Notes: a model not told the origin generated them from the letters alone. A DNA stretch of 37,029 nucleotides from Opitutaceae bacterium (GCA_025360455.1 JANYCF010000186.1:1-37029); one strand, 5' to 3'; shown: positions 1-9,880, counted from the first letter of the stretch. Numbers and translations: made by a program.

Positions 1-2
1 CC

Positions 3-1580
3 AATAACGCCCTCGTCGGCTACGGTGTGTCGATAGTCACACTCAGTTATTTGCGGCGAATGGTGGTCCATCTCCAACGCGAGCTTCTCCCCGCGCTCGG
101 TGAATCCCCGGTGGCGATCTCCCGTCCCGTGGCGACTCTGCTCCACCGCCTGCAATCCGCCTATGATGCCCAGCGCGCGATGCTCGCTGTGCCCACGATC
201 AACGCGACCGCACGACGTACCTTGCTCGATGCCGTTGCTTCGGCCGGCACGGACTACCGCGCGGAAATCTACACCAATGGTCTCGGTGTCGTCACCGATC
301 TCACCCCCGTCGAAATCAAACACCTCTTGGAAACCGCTCTCGCCTTTGTCGATCATACGTTGCACGCCAACCGCCGGGACGACGGTCTCTTCCACGCGTA
401 TAATTTGCTCGAGTTCACCGAGGAACCCGCCGGCCTAAAACTCCACCACCTCGGCCCCATGCTGGAGGGCCAAGTCGCCGTGCTCAGCTCCGGCCTGCTC
501 AACTCCACCGAAGTCATCTTGCTACTCACCGCCTTGCGCCGCAGTGCACTCTACCGCGCCGATCAAAACAGTTACCTCCTGTATCCCGACCGCCAGCTCC
601 CCGGCTTCCTCGATAGAAATATTATTCCCGCCGACGCCGTCACAGCCTGCCCGCTCTTCCTCGCGCTGCTCGCGGCCGGTGATACACGCGTGATTCTGCG
701 CGACGCCGATGGCCGCCACCGTTTCGCCCCTGACCTGGTCAACCACTCCGCGCTCAACGAAACCCTGACCGCGCTCTCCGCCGATCCCCGTTGGGCCACG
801 ACAGTTTCGCCGCACACCGAGCAGATTCGAGCGATCTACGAAAGTGTTTTCCACCACCGCGCCTTCACCGGACGCAGCGGTTCGATGTTCGGCTATGAAG
901 GACTCGGCTGCATTTATTGGCACATGGTGGCCAAGCTTCTGCTCGCCGTGCAGGAAAATCTCTTCGCTGCGGAGGCCGCCGTCGACCCGCAAGCCGGCCA
1001 TCTCGCCGCACTCTACTACGACGTGCGAGCCGGACTCGGCTTCAACAAAACGCCCGCCATCTACGGCGCATTCCCTACTGATCCATATTCGCACACGCCC
1101 GGTCATTCCGGCGCGCAACAACCCGGCATGACCGGTCAGGTGAAAGAAGAAATTCTCACCCGTCTCGGCGAGCTCGGAGTGAAAATCGCTCACGGCTGCG
1201 TCAACTTCGTCCCGACTTTGTTGACGGCCAGTGAATTTCTCACGGCCCCCGGACAGCTCCCCTCCTTTGCCGCCGGGCAAGAAATCTATTTGGAACTGCC
1301 CGCAGGCTCACTCGGATTTTCCTTCTGCGGCACACCCGTGATCTATCGGCTAAGCCATGGGCCGGCCACGATCCAGCTCCATCAAAGTGACGGCATCAGC
1401 CAACATCTCGTCGGACGACAACTCGATGCCGCCACCAGTGCGCGCCTCTTCGCCCGCGACGGCAGCATTCACCATCTTACAGTACAACTCGGCGCCGAAT
1501 TCCGCGCCTATGAAGTCACTCCAGAGCAAACCGCACCACATCAATTGGGATCCGTTACTGGATTCATTAGGGGTAGCTAG
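3..1580 (+). CDS. C-terminal part of a large conserved protein of unknown function (5' end outside window)
   Basis: Frame is open from base 3 upstream of the listed GTG at 27 (NNALVGYGVSIV...), so the ORF is truncated at the window edge. Contains distinctive blocks GLGCIYWHMVAKLLLAVQE and NKTPAIYGAFPTDPYSHTPGHSGAQQPGMTGQVKEEILTR. No family recognised with certainty. Confidence 0.75.
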   Translation, partial: NNALVGYGVSIVTLSYLRRMVVHLQRELLPALGESPVAISRPVATLLHRLQSAYDAQRAMLAVPTINATARRTLLDAVASAGTDYRAEIYTNGLGVVTDLTPVEIKHLLETALAFVDHTLHANRRDDGLFHAYNLLEFTEEPAGLKLHHLGPMLEGQVAVLSSGLLNSTEVILLLTALRRSALYRADQNSYLLYPDRQLPGFLDRNIIPADAVTACPLFLALLAAGDTRVILRDADGRHRFAPDLVNHSALNETLTALSADPRWATTVSPHTEQIRAIYESVFHHRAFTGRSGSMFGYEGLGCIYWHMVAKLLLAVQENLFAAEAAVDPQAGHLAALYYDVRAGLGFNKTPAIYGAFPTDPYSHTPGHSGAQQPGMTGQVKEEILTRLGELGVKIAHGCVNFVPTLLTASEFLTAPGQLPSFAAGQEIYLELPAGSLGFSFCGTPVIYRLSHGPATIQLHQSDGISQHLVGRQLDAATSARLFARDGSIHHLTVQLGAEFRAYEVTPEQTAPHQLGSVTGFIRGS

Positions 1581-1585
1581 GGAAT

Positions 1586-1634
1586 AGTATGCGCCTCCGG
1601 ACGTGTGTTAGGGCACGTCCGGAGGCCGCATACT
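1586..1634. repeat. Long hairpin AGTATGCG-CCTCCGGACGTG-tgttaggg-CACGTCCGGAGG-c-CGCATACT
   Basis: 20 bp of paired arms with one bulged base, directly after the stop at 1578-1580 and before the convergent CDS ending at 1667. Followed by TTTT. Confidence 0.85.
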
Positions 1635-1666
1635 TTTTCGCACCTGTACTCCGTCACGAAGTCGGC

Positions 1667-2605
1667 TCAACTCACCCGCCATTGCACCGACCAGCGAGCC
1701 GTCTCGCCCGGCTGGATCATAGCGAACTGCCGCCATTGCTCGACCGCATCCTTGAGCGAATCCGGCGCCGCATTCGTCGGCTCCAGCGCCACATGATGAA
1801 AACCCGCGTGCCCGCGATTCAGCCATAAGCCGAGATACGGCACCACTGTCGCATCCCAAGTCAGCTCCAGCCGATCGCCAGTCCCTTCATTGAAGATCGC
1901 CGCGCGCCCCGTCTGCAACGGGCCGGCAAATCCCTTGACGCAGCCCTTGGGCATCCCGGGCGTTTCCATGCGATCCAATCGAAAACCCGCGAACGGCTCG
2001 GGGTAATTCCACGTGTCACCAAAATTAATCGGCCGATCCCCCATCCCGCCATTCAGCCGGAACGAGGTAACCTCCGCTGGCAGTTCCAAACGATCACCGG
2101 CCTCGATGGTGAACAGCGGATGCAAGGACCACATAAATTCTTCCGCCACGGTCCCGCGATTGAACACGCTGTAATCGAAAATAAAATCCCCCGCCGCATC
2201 CGCCCGGATCGTGCGCTGAAAGATAAACGGCGAAATCGCCATCGGCACGGTCGCACTCAATCGCCCGACCGCGAGTTCCGCCGCGTCCAGCATCCATGCC
2301 TCCGCCCAGACTTCGCCATGATCGGGAATTCTCCGGCCGCGCCACATGCAACCTCCGACGGAAGGCACACATTCATCCACGCCGGCTTGTGGACTCAGCC
2401 CAAAATCATCACCGGGCTGATTGGCCCACAGCCAGTCCGGCCGCGGTTGATGCCAACACCATTCTCGACCCGTGCGCCGGCTCCGCAGGCTGATAATGCG
2501 CCCGCCCAAGGCCGGCACCATCGCCAGTTCCGTTGTCGCCGTACGCAGCCCCGTCACGGCAAACCCCTGTTCCCTGCGGGAAAAAATTTCAGTATTCATC
2601 GCCAT
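1667..2605 (-). CDS. Aldose epimerase / galactose-mutarotase-like (DUF4380-like) protein
   Basis: 312 aa; beta-rich mutarotase-like N-terminus LAMVPALGGRIISLRSRRTGREWCW and C-terminal NRGHAGFHHVALEPTNAAPDSL. Confidence 0.65.
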   Translation of the reverse strand: MAMNTEIFSRREQGFAVTGLRTATTELAMVPALGGRIISLRSRRTGREWCWHQPRPDWLWANQPGDDFGLSPQAGVDECVPSVGGCMWRGRRIPDHGEVWAEAWMLDAAELAVGRLSATVPMAISPFIFQRTIRADAAGDFIFDYSVFNRGTVAEEFMWSLHPLFTIEAGDRLELPAEVTSFRLNGGMGDRPINFGDTWNYPEPFAGFRLDRMETPGMPKGCVKGFAGPLQTGRAAIFNEGTGDRLELTWDATVVPYLGLWLNRGHAGFHHVALEPTNAAPDSLKDAVEQWRQFAMIQPGETARWSVQWRVS

Positions 2606-2670
2606 AGCAACCAGCCAATACGCCGCAGCCGATCTTGTCGGTCAAAAAAACAGGCGCAACGCGCCTTCGA

Positions 2671-3330
2671 TCACTCTTTCGGCGGCACGCCGTGATGGCT
2701 CTTGTGCGCCGCGTACGCCGCCGTGTCGCTCAGCATCGCCTCGATCGTCGCCACCATTGGCTCCAAGCGCACCAAGCCGGAGAATACCGCCTTATCCCCA
2801 ATCGCATCAGTCAACACAAACGCCGGGCGTTGGTTTATTTGATGCGCGAGAAATTCCGCCGTACTGGCGGCCACCCGATCCTTCACCGCCTTCGATTCCG
2901 CGGCCGCATGCAATTTTTTCGGATTAATCTTTCCGGCCTTCGCCGCCACTTTCACCGCCGTGGCGAGATCGCCGACCTTCACCCCTTCCCGCAGCGCCGC
3001 CTCCGCGATCGCCAACCGGATCTCATCACCGGTGAAACCAAAATCCTTCGCCGCTTCAGCCACAATATTCGGCGCCTCATAATTGCCTTTTCGCTCCGCC
3101 TCGAACCAACCGGAATTAAGCCTGTAGGGCGAATGCATCACCGTGCCGCCACTGCGCCGGTAGAACCACTCGCACTGCGCCTGCGATGCAGGAAAATCCC
3201 CGGGATTCATCAGCGCAATCTTCCAGTCAAATTCCGCCCGGCCCGCATAGCGCGTCTTCAACTCCGCCCAAACCGGCTCAACCCAATGACACCACGAGGA
3301 GAGCACTTCGACGTAATAGGTGATTTTCAT
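2671..3330 (-). CDS. DsbA-family thioredoxin-fold protein
   Basis: Likely start ATG at 3330 (MKITYYVEVLSSWCHWVEPVW...), 219 aa; DsbA-type beta-alpha start and a C-terminal QRPAFVLTD segment. The ORF track's 3447 start is probably too long. Confidence 0.7.
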   Translation of the reverse strand: MKITYYVEVLSSWCHWVEPVWAELKTRYAGRAEFDWKIALMNPGDFPASQAQCEWFYRRSGGTVMHSPYRLNSGWFEAERKGNYEAPNIVAEAAKDFGFTGDEIRLAIAEAALREGVKVGDLATAVKVAAKAGKINPKKLHAAAESKAVKDRVAASTAEFLAHQINQRPAFVLTDAIGDKAVFSGLVRLEPMVATIEAMLSDTAAYAAHKSHHGVPPKE

Positions 3331-3475
3331 GCCGCAGTTTTCGCCGGCTACGACGACGACGTCAACGCTGGCTAGCACCGGTTCCGATACAGCGCTCCGT
3401 CCTCCCCGTAAGCACAGCCCCGACGGAAAAATGCATGACTCCATCACCTATGCTCAATTCTTGTCGCCCCAAGCG

Positions 3476-3510
3476 CCAGCGAGTGGTCTGCCTTCCTTGC
3501 TGCTCGCTGG
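3476..3510. repeat. Inverted repeat CCAGCGAG...CTCGCTGG
   Basis: 8-bp perfect arms separated by 19 nt, intergenic. Confidence 0.6.
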
Positions 3511-3630
3511 TGTTCGCAGCTATATTAACCAAACCGGAGACGTTCGACCCTGCTCACGATCAACGACAAACTCGGGGACATTAGACCCACAGAGAGTATC
3601 GCGCCCTCCATTGCTGCGTCCGATCCCCCC

Positions 3631-4374
3631 TTACTTTTCCTCCTTGAACATCTTCTTGAGCGAATCACCCGCACTCTTGGCGGCCTCCTTGAGCTGATCG
3701 ACGGAGAGTGCGCCCCGCGAAGCATCGAAGATCCCCAAGGTCTTGCTCGCTCCTTCCACAATCGCCGAGAGCACCTTCTTGAGCAAAATACCACTCAGCT
3801 GGTCCGCGGTGATTCCGCCTTCAGCAACGCCCAAGTCATCAAGACTCACCGGGGGAAACTCGACGGAAATCGCCTTCGGGCCCACCCCCACCGTGGCCTT
3901 GCCCTTGGTCAGACGGAATTTCTTCACGATAAACTTCTTTCCCGGACCTGTCCCGACCTGGCTTGCTTTGTCCGCGCCCATGACTTTCTCGATATTGGCG
4001 AGGAGGTCCTTGAGATTACTCGAGATGATCTTCGTCTCGTAGTTGAACTCCGGCTGGTCGATCGTGATTTCGTTGATGACTACCGTATCGCGAAAAACCG
4101 ACAGCGGCTCGACGTCGATGCGGACGTGACCGAGTTGGAAGGCATCGCGCTCACTCCAACCCGCGGGATTGCCCACCACAAATCCAGTCATCTCACCCGA
4201 GCCCGACAGCGGCGAAAGACGGGCTGACTTCAGCACGACCTTGGTCTGCGTAAACTGCGGGCCGTAGGCGTTCACGCCCTTCACGACGAGAGAATCAATA
4301 CATAAGGCCAACACGCCATAGGCGACCAGCCCCAGCACGAGACAGACCAGCACGATGATTTTGATAAATTTCAT
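3631..4374 (-). CDS. Membrane-anchored AsmA/DUF748-like protein
   Basis: Start at MKFIKIIVLVCLVLGLVAYGVLAL (ATG 4374): N-terminal TM helix, then ARLSPLSGSGEMTGFVVGNPAGW and INEITIDQPEFNYE motifs typical of AsmA-like proteins. Confidence 0.7.
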   Translation of the reverse strand: MKFIKIIVLVCLVLGLVAYGVLALCIDSLVVKGVNAYGPQFTQTKVVLKSARLSPLSGSGEMTGFVVGNPAGWSERDAFQLGHVRIDVEPLSVFRDTVVINEITIDQPEFNYETKIISSNLKDLLANIEKVMGADKASQVGTGPGKKFIVKKFRLTKGKATVGVGPKAISVEFPPVSLDDLGVAEGGITADQLSGILLKKVLSAIVEGASKTLGIFDASRGALSVDQLKEAAKSAGDSLKKMFKEEK

Positions 4375-4504
4375 AAGAAATGAGATACAGGAGAAGCATA
4401 ACTGGTTCCAGCCAATCCGCCAATCCCTGTTTGTGACCTGACGACTCGCGCGCAATCACGCTTGCCAGCCCACTTCACCGCCCCTCAGTTTTCCGCCACA
4501 AACC

Positions 4505-6346
4505 ATGGCGTCCAACTATACTGAAGCCAGCATCAAGACCCTCAGCTCCCTCGAGCATATTCGCCTCCGCCCCGGCATGTACATCGGGCGGCTCGGCAAC
4601 GGCAACCACGCCGAGGACGGCATCTACGTCCTCCTCAAGGAAACCATCGATAACTCCATCGACGAATTCACGATGGGCGTCGGCAAAAAAATCGAGGTCG
4701 AGCTCACCGAGCGCACCCTCCGCGTCCGCGATTACGGCCGCGGCATCCCCCTCGGCAAACTCGTGGACTGCGTCTCCATCATCAACACCGGCGCGAAGTA
4801 CGATTCGGAAACTTTCCAAAAAGCCGTCGGCCTAAACGGCGTCGGCCAGAAAGCCGTCAATGCCCTCGCCCTCGCCTACCGCGCCCAGGCCTTCCGCGAC
4901 GGCGAAACCCGCGTCGCCGAATTCGAGAAGGGCAAACTCAAGAAGGAATCGAAAACCACCAAGACCGACGAACGCAACGGTACGCTCATCGAGTTCACCC
5001 CCGACGAAGCGCTCTTCGGCACCGACTTCAAGTTCCGCACCGAGTTCATCGAAGACATGTTGTGGAACTACGCCTTCCTCAACCGCGGCCTCACCCTCAC
5101 CTTCAACGGCAAGCCCTTCAAATCCGAACACGGCCTCAAGGATCTCCTCACCAAGGAGCTCGCCGGCGAGCCCCTCTACCCGATCATCCATCTGGAAGGT
5201 GAAGACATCGAAGTCGCCCTCACCCACGGCAACCACTACGGCGAAGAATATTGGTCCTTCGTCAACGGCCAGCACACCACCATGGGCGGCACCCACCTCG
5301 CCTCCTTCCGCGAGGCGCTCGTCGAGACCATCCGCAATCATTTCAAAAAAGACTACGAAGCCGCCGACGTCCGCCAATCCATCGACGCCGCCATCGTCGT
5401 CCGCGTGCAGGAACCGGTTTTCGAATCCCAGACCAAGACCAAACTCGGCTCCAGCGACATGGGTCCGAAAGGCCCGTCGATCAAGGAATTCATCGGCAAG
5501 TTCATGCAGCAGTCGCTCGACACCTACCTGCACAAGAACCGCGAGACCGCCGAGATCATCAAAAAGAAAATCGAGGAGAACGAGCACGAGCGCAAGGAAC
5601 TCGCCGGCATCCGCAACATCGCCCGCGAACGCGCCAAGAAAGCGTCCCTCCACAATCGCAAACTCCGCGACTGCCGCCTCCACCTCGGCGATCGCAACCC
5701 GCGCTCCGAGGAAAGCTCCCTCTTCATCGTCGAAGGCGATTCCGCCGCCGGCTCCCTCACCTCCACCCGCGACGTGCAGACCCAAGCCGTCTTCGCCTTG
5801 AAAGGCAAACCGCTCAACACTTACGGCCTCACGAAAAAAGTCATCTACGAGAATGAGGAGTTTCATCTCCTCCAATCCGCGCTGAACATCGAGGACGGAC
5901 TCGACGGCCTCCGCTACAACAAGATCATCATCGCCACCGACGCCGACGTCGACGGCATGCACATCCGCCTGTTGTTGCTCTCGTTCTTCCTGCAATTTTT
6001 TCCCGACGTTATCCGCAACAATCACCTCTTCATTCTCGAAACCCCGCTCTTCCGAGTGCGCAACAAGAAGAAGACGATGTATTGTTACTCCGAGCAGGAG
6101 AAGCAGCAGGCGATGGCCGAGCTCGGCACCACCCACGAGATCACGCGCTTCAAGGGGCTCGGTGAAATCTCCGCCGGAGAATTCAAAGATTTCATCGGTG
6201 AAAACATCCGGCTGGATCCTGTCAGCCTGAACCATCTCGCCAGCAGCGACGAGTTGCTCTCGTTCTTCATGGGCAAGAACACGCCCGAGCGCCAGGACTT
6301 CATCATCGACAACCTCCGCGTCGAGAAAGACCTGATCGAAGCCTGA
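4505..6346 (+). CDS. parE: DNA topoisomerase IV subunit B (type IIA topoisomerase ATPase/TOPRIM subunit)
   Basis: 613 aa; [39 protein letters not shown] (GHKL ATPase); EGDSAAGS and [14 protein letters not shown] (TOPRIM). Overall pattern matches the Bacteroidetes-type ParE. Confidence 0.93.
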   Translation: MASNYTEASIKTLSSLEHIRLRPGMYIGRLGNGNHAEDGIYVLLKETIDNSIDEFTMGVGKKIEVELTERTLRVRDYGRGIPLGKLVDCVSIINTGAKYDSETFQKAVGLNGVGQKAVNALALAYRAQAFRDGETRVAEFEKGKLKKESKTTKTDERNGTLIEFTPDEALFGTDFKFRTEFIEDMLWNYAFLNRGLTLTFNGKPFKSEHGLKDLLTKELAGEPLYPIIHLEGEDIEVALTHGNHYGEEYWSFVNGQHTTMGGTHLASFREALVETIRNHFKKDYEAADVRQSIDAAIVVRVQEPVFESQTKTKLGSSDMGPKGPSIKEFIGKFMQQSLDTYLHKNRETAEIIKKKIEENEHERKELAGIRNIARERAKKASLHNRKLRDCRLHLGDRNPRSEESSLFIVEGDSAAGSLTSTRDVQTQAVFALKGKPLNTYGLTKKVIYENEEFHLLQSALNIEDGLDGLRYNKIIIATDADVDGMHIRLLLLSFFLQFFPDVIRNNHLFILETPLFRVRNKKKTMYCYSEQEKQQAMAELGTTHEITRFKGLGEISAGEFKDFIGENIRLDPVSLNHLASSDELLSFFMGKNTPERQDFIIDNLRVEKDLIEA

Positions 6347-6375
6347 GTCAGTCCGCACTCCGTGCTTTGCCTTAA

Positions 6376-6412
6376 AGTCCGGCGAGGCGTCCCGGCTGAG
6401 CCGCAGGGGCAT
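6376..6412. repeat. Degenerate copy of the GGCGAGGCGTCCC..GAGCCG palindromic element
   Basis: GGCGAGGCGTCCCGGCTGAGCCG resembles the reverse complement of the right arm of the element at 35111-35175. Confidence 0.5.
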
Positions 6413-6510
6413 ATCAAGTTTTTAGTTTTTCAATTACCAGCTGCTCGATTTCATAATCGCAGATCCCGTCCGAGCCAAACCGCACTCTCCCCCACTCGCA
6501 CCACACCACT

Positions 6511-6999
6511 ATGAAATTCTTAATGAAAGGCCTTCCCTGGTTCGCCGCCTTCGGCGCGTTTCTCCATACCGTTTTCGGTACAGCCGAAGTACACACCCCA
6601 TTGCTCCAATCGGCCATCCCTCGTGAAGTCAGTCTTCTGCTCTACGTCTGCTGGCATTTGATCACGGTCGTTCTCATCGGATCGACGATTGTACTCTTCA
6701 AGGCGATGCGGGCTCAGGGACAAAATCCATGGATTTATACCGCGCGATTTATCGGAGCGCTCTGGTTCATGTTTGGACTGGTCTTCATCGGGATCGCGCT
6801 GACGTTCGCCAATGCAGCCATGGTCTTAATCCTGGGCCAATGGATCATTTTAATCCCCATTGGCCTGCTGGCCCTTTTCGGAACCTACCCCGAGAAAGCA
6901 CCGCGAGTTGACCGTCAGTCCATTTTCCACTCTGTCCGGAAACAGCGCGGCGCTGCCGCTTGCAGCATGCCTTCAGACACGAAGGCTCATTCCCGTTGA
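6511..6999 (+). CDS. Small integral membrane protein of unknown function
   Basis: 162 aa with several hydrophobic segments (VSLLLYVCWHLITVVLIGSTIVLF, FIGALWFMFGLVFIGIALTF, MVLILGQWIILIPIGLLALFG). Confidence 0.7.
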   Translation: MKFLMKGLPWFAAFGAFLHTVFGTAEVHTPLLQSAIPREVSLLLYVCWHLITVVLIGSTIVLFKAMRAQGQNPWIYTARFIGALWFMFGLVFIGIALTFANAAMVLILGQWIILIPIGLLALFGTYPEKAPRVDRQSIFHSVRKQRGAAACSMPSDTKAHSR

Positions 7000-7326
7000 G
7001 CCATAAGCCACAAGGGGATTTCAATTTTTAGTTTTTCGGTTTCAAGCTGCCCGATTGCCTGATGTCGCTTTGCTCGGTATCACGATCACCAATCCGCTCG
7101 CGCCAGGAAGATTGTGCCCACCAGAGCATGTTCAACCATACGGCAGCGGCGCTTGAGCCGAAGGCGAAAGTGTGGACCGCGGTCAACAGCGACCCCTGCT
7201 CAATTTTCTCCGCCGAGAATTCTTCCGCCACTGGTCGGCTGACAATGTTTACCCGCGACAGCGCAGGCCGAAGCAACAGCAGGGCTACCGCGGCCAATCA
7301 AACGGCAAGCTTCGGAGGCCGGCTAC

Positions 7327-9756
7327 TTATTTTGCAAGGCGTTCCCGCATCGTTCCGGGCGGCAACAATTCGATGGCCAGCTCTTGGAGTCTCGGATCGG
7401 ATATTTCCAGGCCGAATTTTTTGGCCAGCAATTGCAGACGGAACAACGCCGCCGTAGTGAGCGAGCGTAATCGGATTTCATCCAGTCCGAGCAGACAATA
7501 TTGCACCTGAGTGCGCGCGAGATCGAAACGTTTCCCATGCGCGAGCACGATCGCCAGATTGACGCGACGCTCCCACGGCAGGACGGCAGCAGACTCGGGA
7601 TTGAAATTCGTCAGCAAGATTTTGAAGATGCTGGCAAAATCTCCTTTTTCACCCAACCCCGCCTCGACCAACGCCAAGGCGGTCAGGGCGCCAAGATCGC
7701 CCGTGAAGCGTTGCAATCCGGAGCGTGTCGCGGTGGCCAGATCCATCTGTCCGGTTTCGACAAAATATTCCGCGAGCCGGCTGAAAGCGACGGAAGGCTC
7801 CTGCTCGTCCACCACCTCCAGCACCACCACCGACTGTTTTTCAAATCCCCCGATCGCCGGCAGTGTATACGGCACCGGTCGCAACCAGGACGGCAGTGCC
7901 CAGCGGTGCAGCGCGACCATGAAGGAATTTTCCGCGCGCAGTGACCCTCTCTGCGCATACTGGTCCAGCATCCGATCCCATGAGGGAATCACGAGATAGG
8001 CGATCCCCCGTCGTTGCACCAAGGCCTGCGCTTCCTCGGGAGAGGTCGCGCTGGCGAGCCTCACCGCCGCCGCCAGACCATCGTGATTCTCCCAGGAAAA
8101 CGTCCCCACTCCACGCAGACCGCCATGGTAAGCCAACGTAGCGGTCACATTGGGCGGCGCGTAAACCACCGCACCCGCCGTTCCGGCCCGTTGCGCCAGC
8201 CAAACCGCCAAGTCCCGTTCGACCAATCCCTCCACGTCCACTTCATCGAGTGATTCCTCCGCCTTTTCGCGATGTTCGGGAATAAGTTCAAACACCCCCA
8301 AAGCCACAACTGCGGCAAGGCTGACGGACCACAAGCTGCGATTGCGCCAGTTATTTTCCGACTCCGCTGCCGCACTCGCGGCTACCAGCATTACCAGCAA
8401 CACGCCATCACACATACTCCATCCACTAAGCTGAAAGCACGCCAAGCCCAGCGCCAGCAGTACAGGCCCGAGCGCCACCGCAATCGCGGCACCTAAGCGC
8501 GGAATCGTGCGCCGGCGAAACAATATAATCACTGCTGGCACGATCAACAGCACCGGAAGAGTGGTCGCCGCCACCAATCGCGTGAAACCATCCTGCATAA
8601 CCCACGCCGCTAAATTGGGCGCGGCGAAATCGCTCAGGCAGGTCAAGCGCGTGGCGAGCGGATTCACCGTGAACAGACCGCGGGAATCGAGTCGGACCAT
8701 GGCGAGTGGCACTGCGGCGACAGCCAACAGCGCAAGCCCCACCCTTATTTTATCGCGAATTTTCCAATTCGGTCTGCTCCCGTACAACCAGTCCACCGCC
8801 CGCGCGAGGAGCTCAGTGCCACCGAGCCAGGCGCCCGCATAAAGCGGATGATTCACCTCCAATTGCCACCCGAGGTGCGAAGGAAAATATTCCATCACAT
8901 ACGCCGCGAGGCTCATCGCGGCACCACCCCAACCCCATGCGCGCCACGGCGGCACGCCCAGCGCCGCAACCGTCGGATTCATCTTCGATTCTTTCCGGGC
9001 CAACGCGGCGGAGAGGAGCGCGCCCAACCCAATACCCAGCAAAAGGGGAATCTGGCTGGAGGCATTGATCCAAAAGCCCAATCCGCCCATCTGCCCGGCG
9101 AGAAAAAACCAACGGCGTTGCCGCGAACGGAAATTGTTCGCCACCGCCGTCTTCGCCCCAAAAGCAGCGAGCAGGAGCAGCATGCTTTCGAGCGCACAGA
9201 TCCAAGCGAAGCCATGATGATCCGGTGCCCCGGGCAGAAATCCTCCCGCCAACGGGAAAATCGTCACGAGTCCGACGGCCAGCAGCACAGACGGAAAGAT
9301 CCCGAATTGCCAGGCCGTGAAAACCACCACTGCAACCAAACTCAACAAGTGCAGCAAAGGATCACCATAGAGCGCCGCCTGCTCCACCGAAAGCGCGAGC
9401 GAATGCCCAAAAACCGTTTGAGCGCAGCGCGCCATCAGTCCCAGCCACCACCGGTAAGGGGCCGGAGCATGCGTGACGCGACCCAGTGGCGCATTATCAT
9501 AATCGACTTGGCGCATACGCCACTCACCCCGCTCCAGCATCAGCCGGGTTTGCATGAGCCACTGGTAACTTTCGTTATTATGTTGCGGCACAATCAACCG
9601 CGATCGCCCGCTCGTGACCGCCGTTGACCATCCTGGCAAAGCCGAGACTTCTTCCACCCGGTGCAGCCGGGCAAGGTCCACCCAGATCAAAAATCCCAGC
9701 GCGCAAAGCGGGACAATAACCCAGATCGAAGCCAATCGCTGACGGAAAAATCTCAT
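7327..9756 (-). CDS. GT-C fold membrane protein, STT3/PglB-like, with TPR-like C-terminus
   Basis: 809 aa; multiple TM segments, N-terminal loop RQVDYDNAPLGRVTHAPAPYRWWLG, second motif PGAPDHHGFAW (STT3-like DHH), soluble C-terminal helical repeats. Confidence 0.7.
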   Translation of the reverse strand: MRFFRQRLASIWVIVPLCALGFLIWVDLARLHRVEEVSALPGWSTAVTSGRSRLIVPQHNNESYQWLMQTRLMLERGEWRMRQVDYDNAPLGRVTHAPAPYRWWLGLMARCAQTVFGHSLALSVEQAALYGDPLLHLLSLVAVVVFTAWQFGIFPSVLLAVGLVTIFPLAGGFLPGAPDHHGFAWICALESMLLLLAAFGAKTAVANNFRSRQRRWFFLAGQMGGLGFWINASSQIPLLLGIGLGALLSAALARKESKMNPTVAALGVPPWRAWGWGGAAMSLAAYVMEYFPSHLGWQLEVNHPLYAGAWLGGTELLARAVDWLYGSRPNWKIRDKIRVGLALLAVAAVPLAMVRLDSRGLFTVNPLATRLTCLSDFAAPNLAAWVMQDGFTRLVAATTLPVLLIVPAVIILFRRRTIPRLGAAIAVALGPVLLALGLACFQLSGWSMCDGVLLVMLVAASAAAESENNWRNRSLWSVSLAAVVALGVFELIPEHREKAEESLDEVDVEGLVERDLAVWLAQRAGTAGAVVYAPPNVTATLAYHGGLRGVGTFSWENHDGLAAAVRLASATSPEEAQALVQRRGIAYLVIPSWDRMLDQYAQRGSLRAENSFMVALHRWALPSWLRPVPYTLPAIGGFEKQSVVVLEVVDEQEPSVAFSRLAEYFVETGQMDLATATRSGLQRFTGDLGALTALALVEAGLGEKGDFASIFKILLTNFNPESAAVLPWERRVNLAIVLAHGKRFDLARTQVQYCLLGLDEIRLRSLTTAALFRLQLLAKKFGLEISDPRLQELAIELLPPGTMRERLAK

Positions 9757-9880
9757 GCAAAACGCAGTGTTGTTTTCATGGCAAACACCGACCGGCGGAT
9801 GCTCACAGGAAAAGGGGGTGCGGCAAGCAAAGTCAGAGGGAAAACACCGTTTTTTGCCCGGCCGAACCTTGACTCCGGAT

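Noticed and set aside
4832-6412. 526-aa minus-strand ORF antisense to parE
   Set aside because: Mirror of a GC-rich, codon-biased real gene; low-complexity D/E/V/G/A-rich protein with no recognisable domain.
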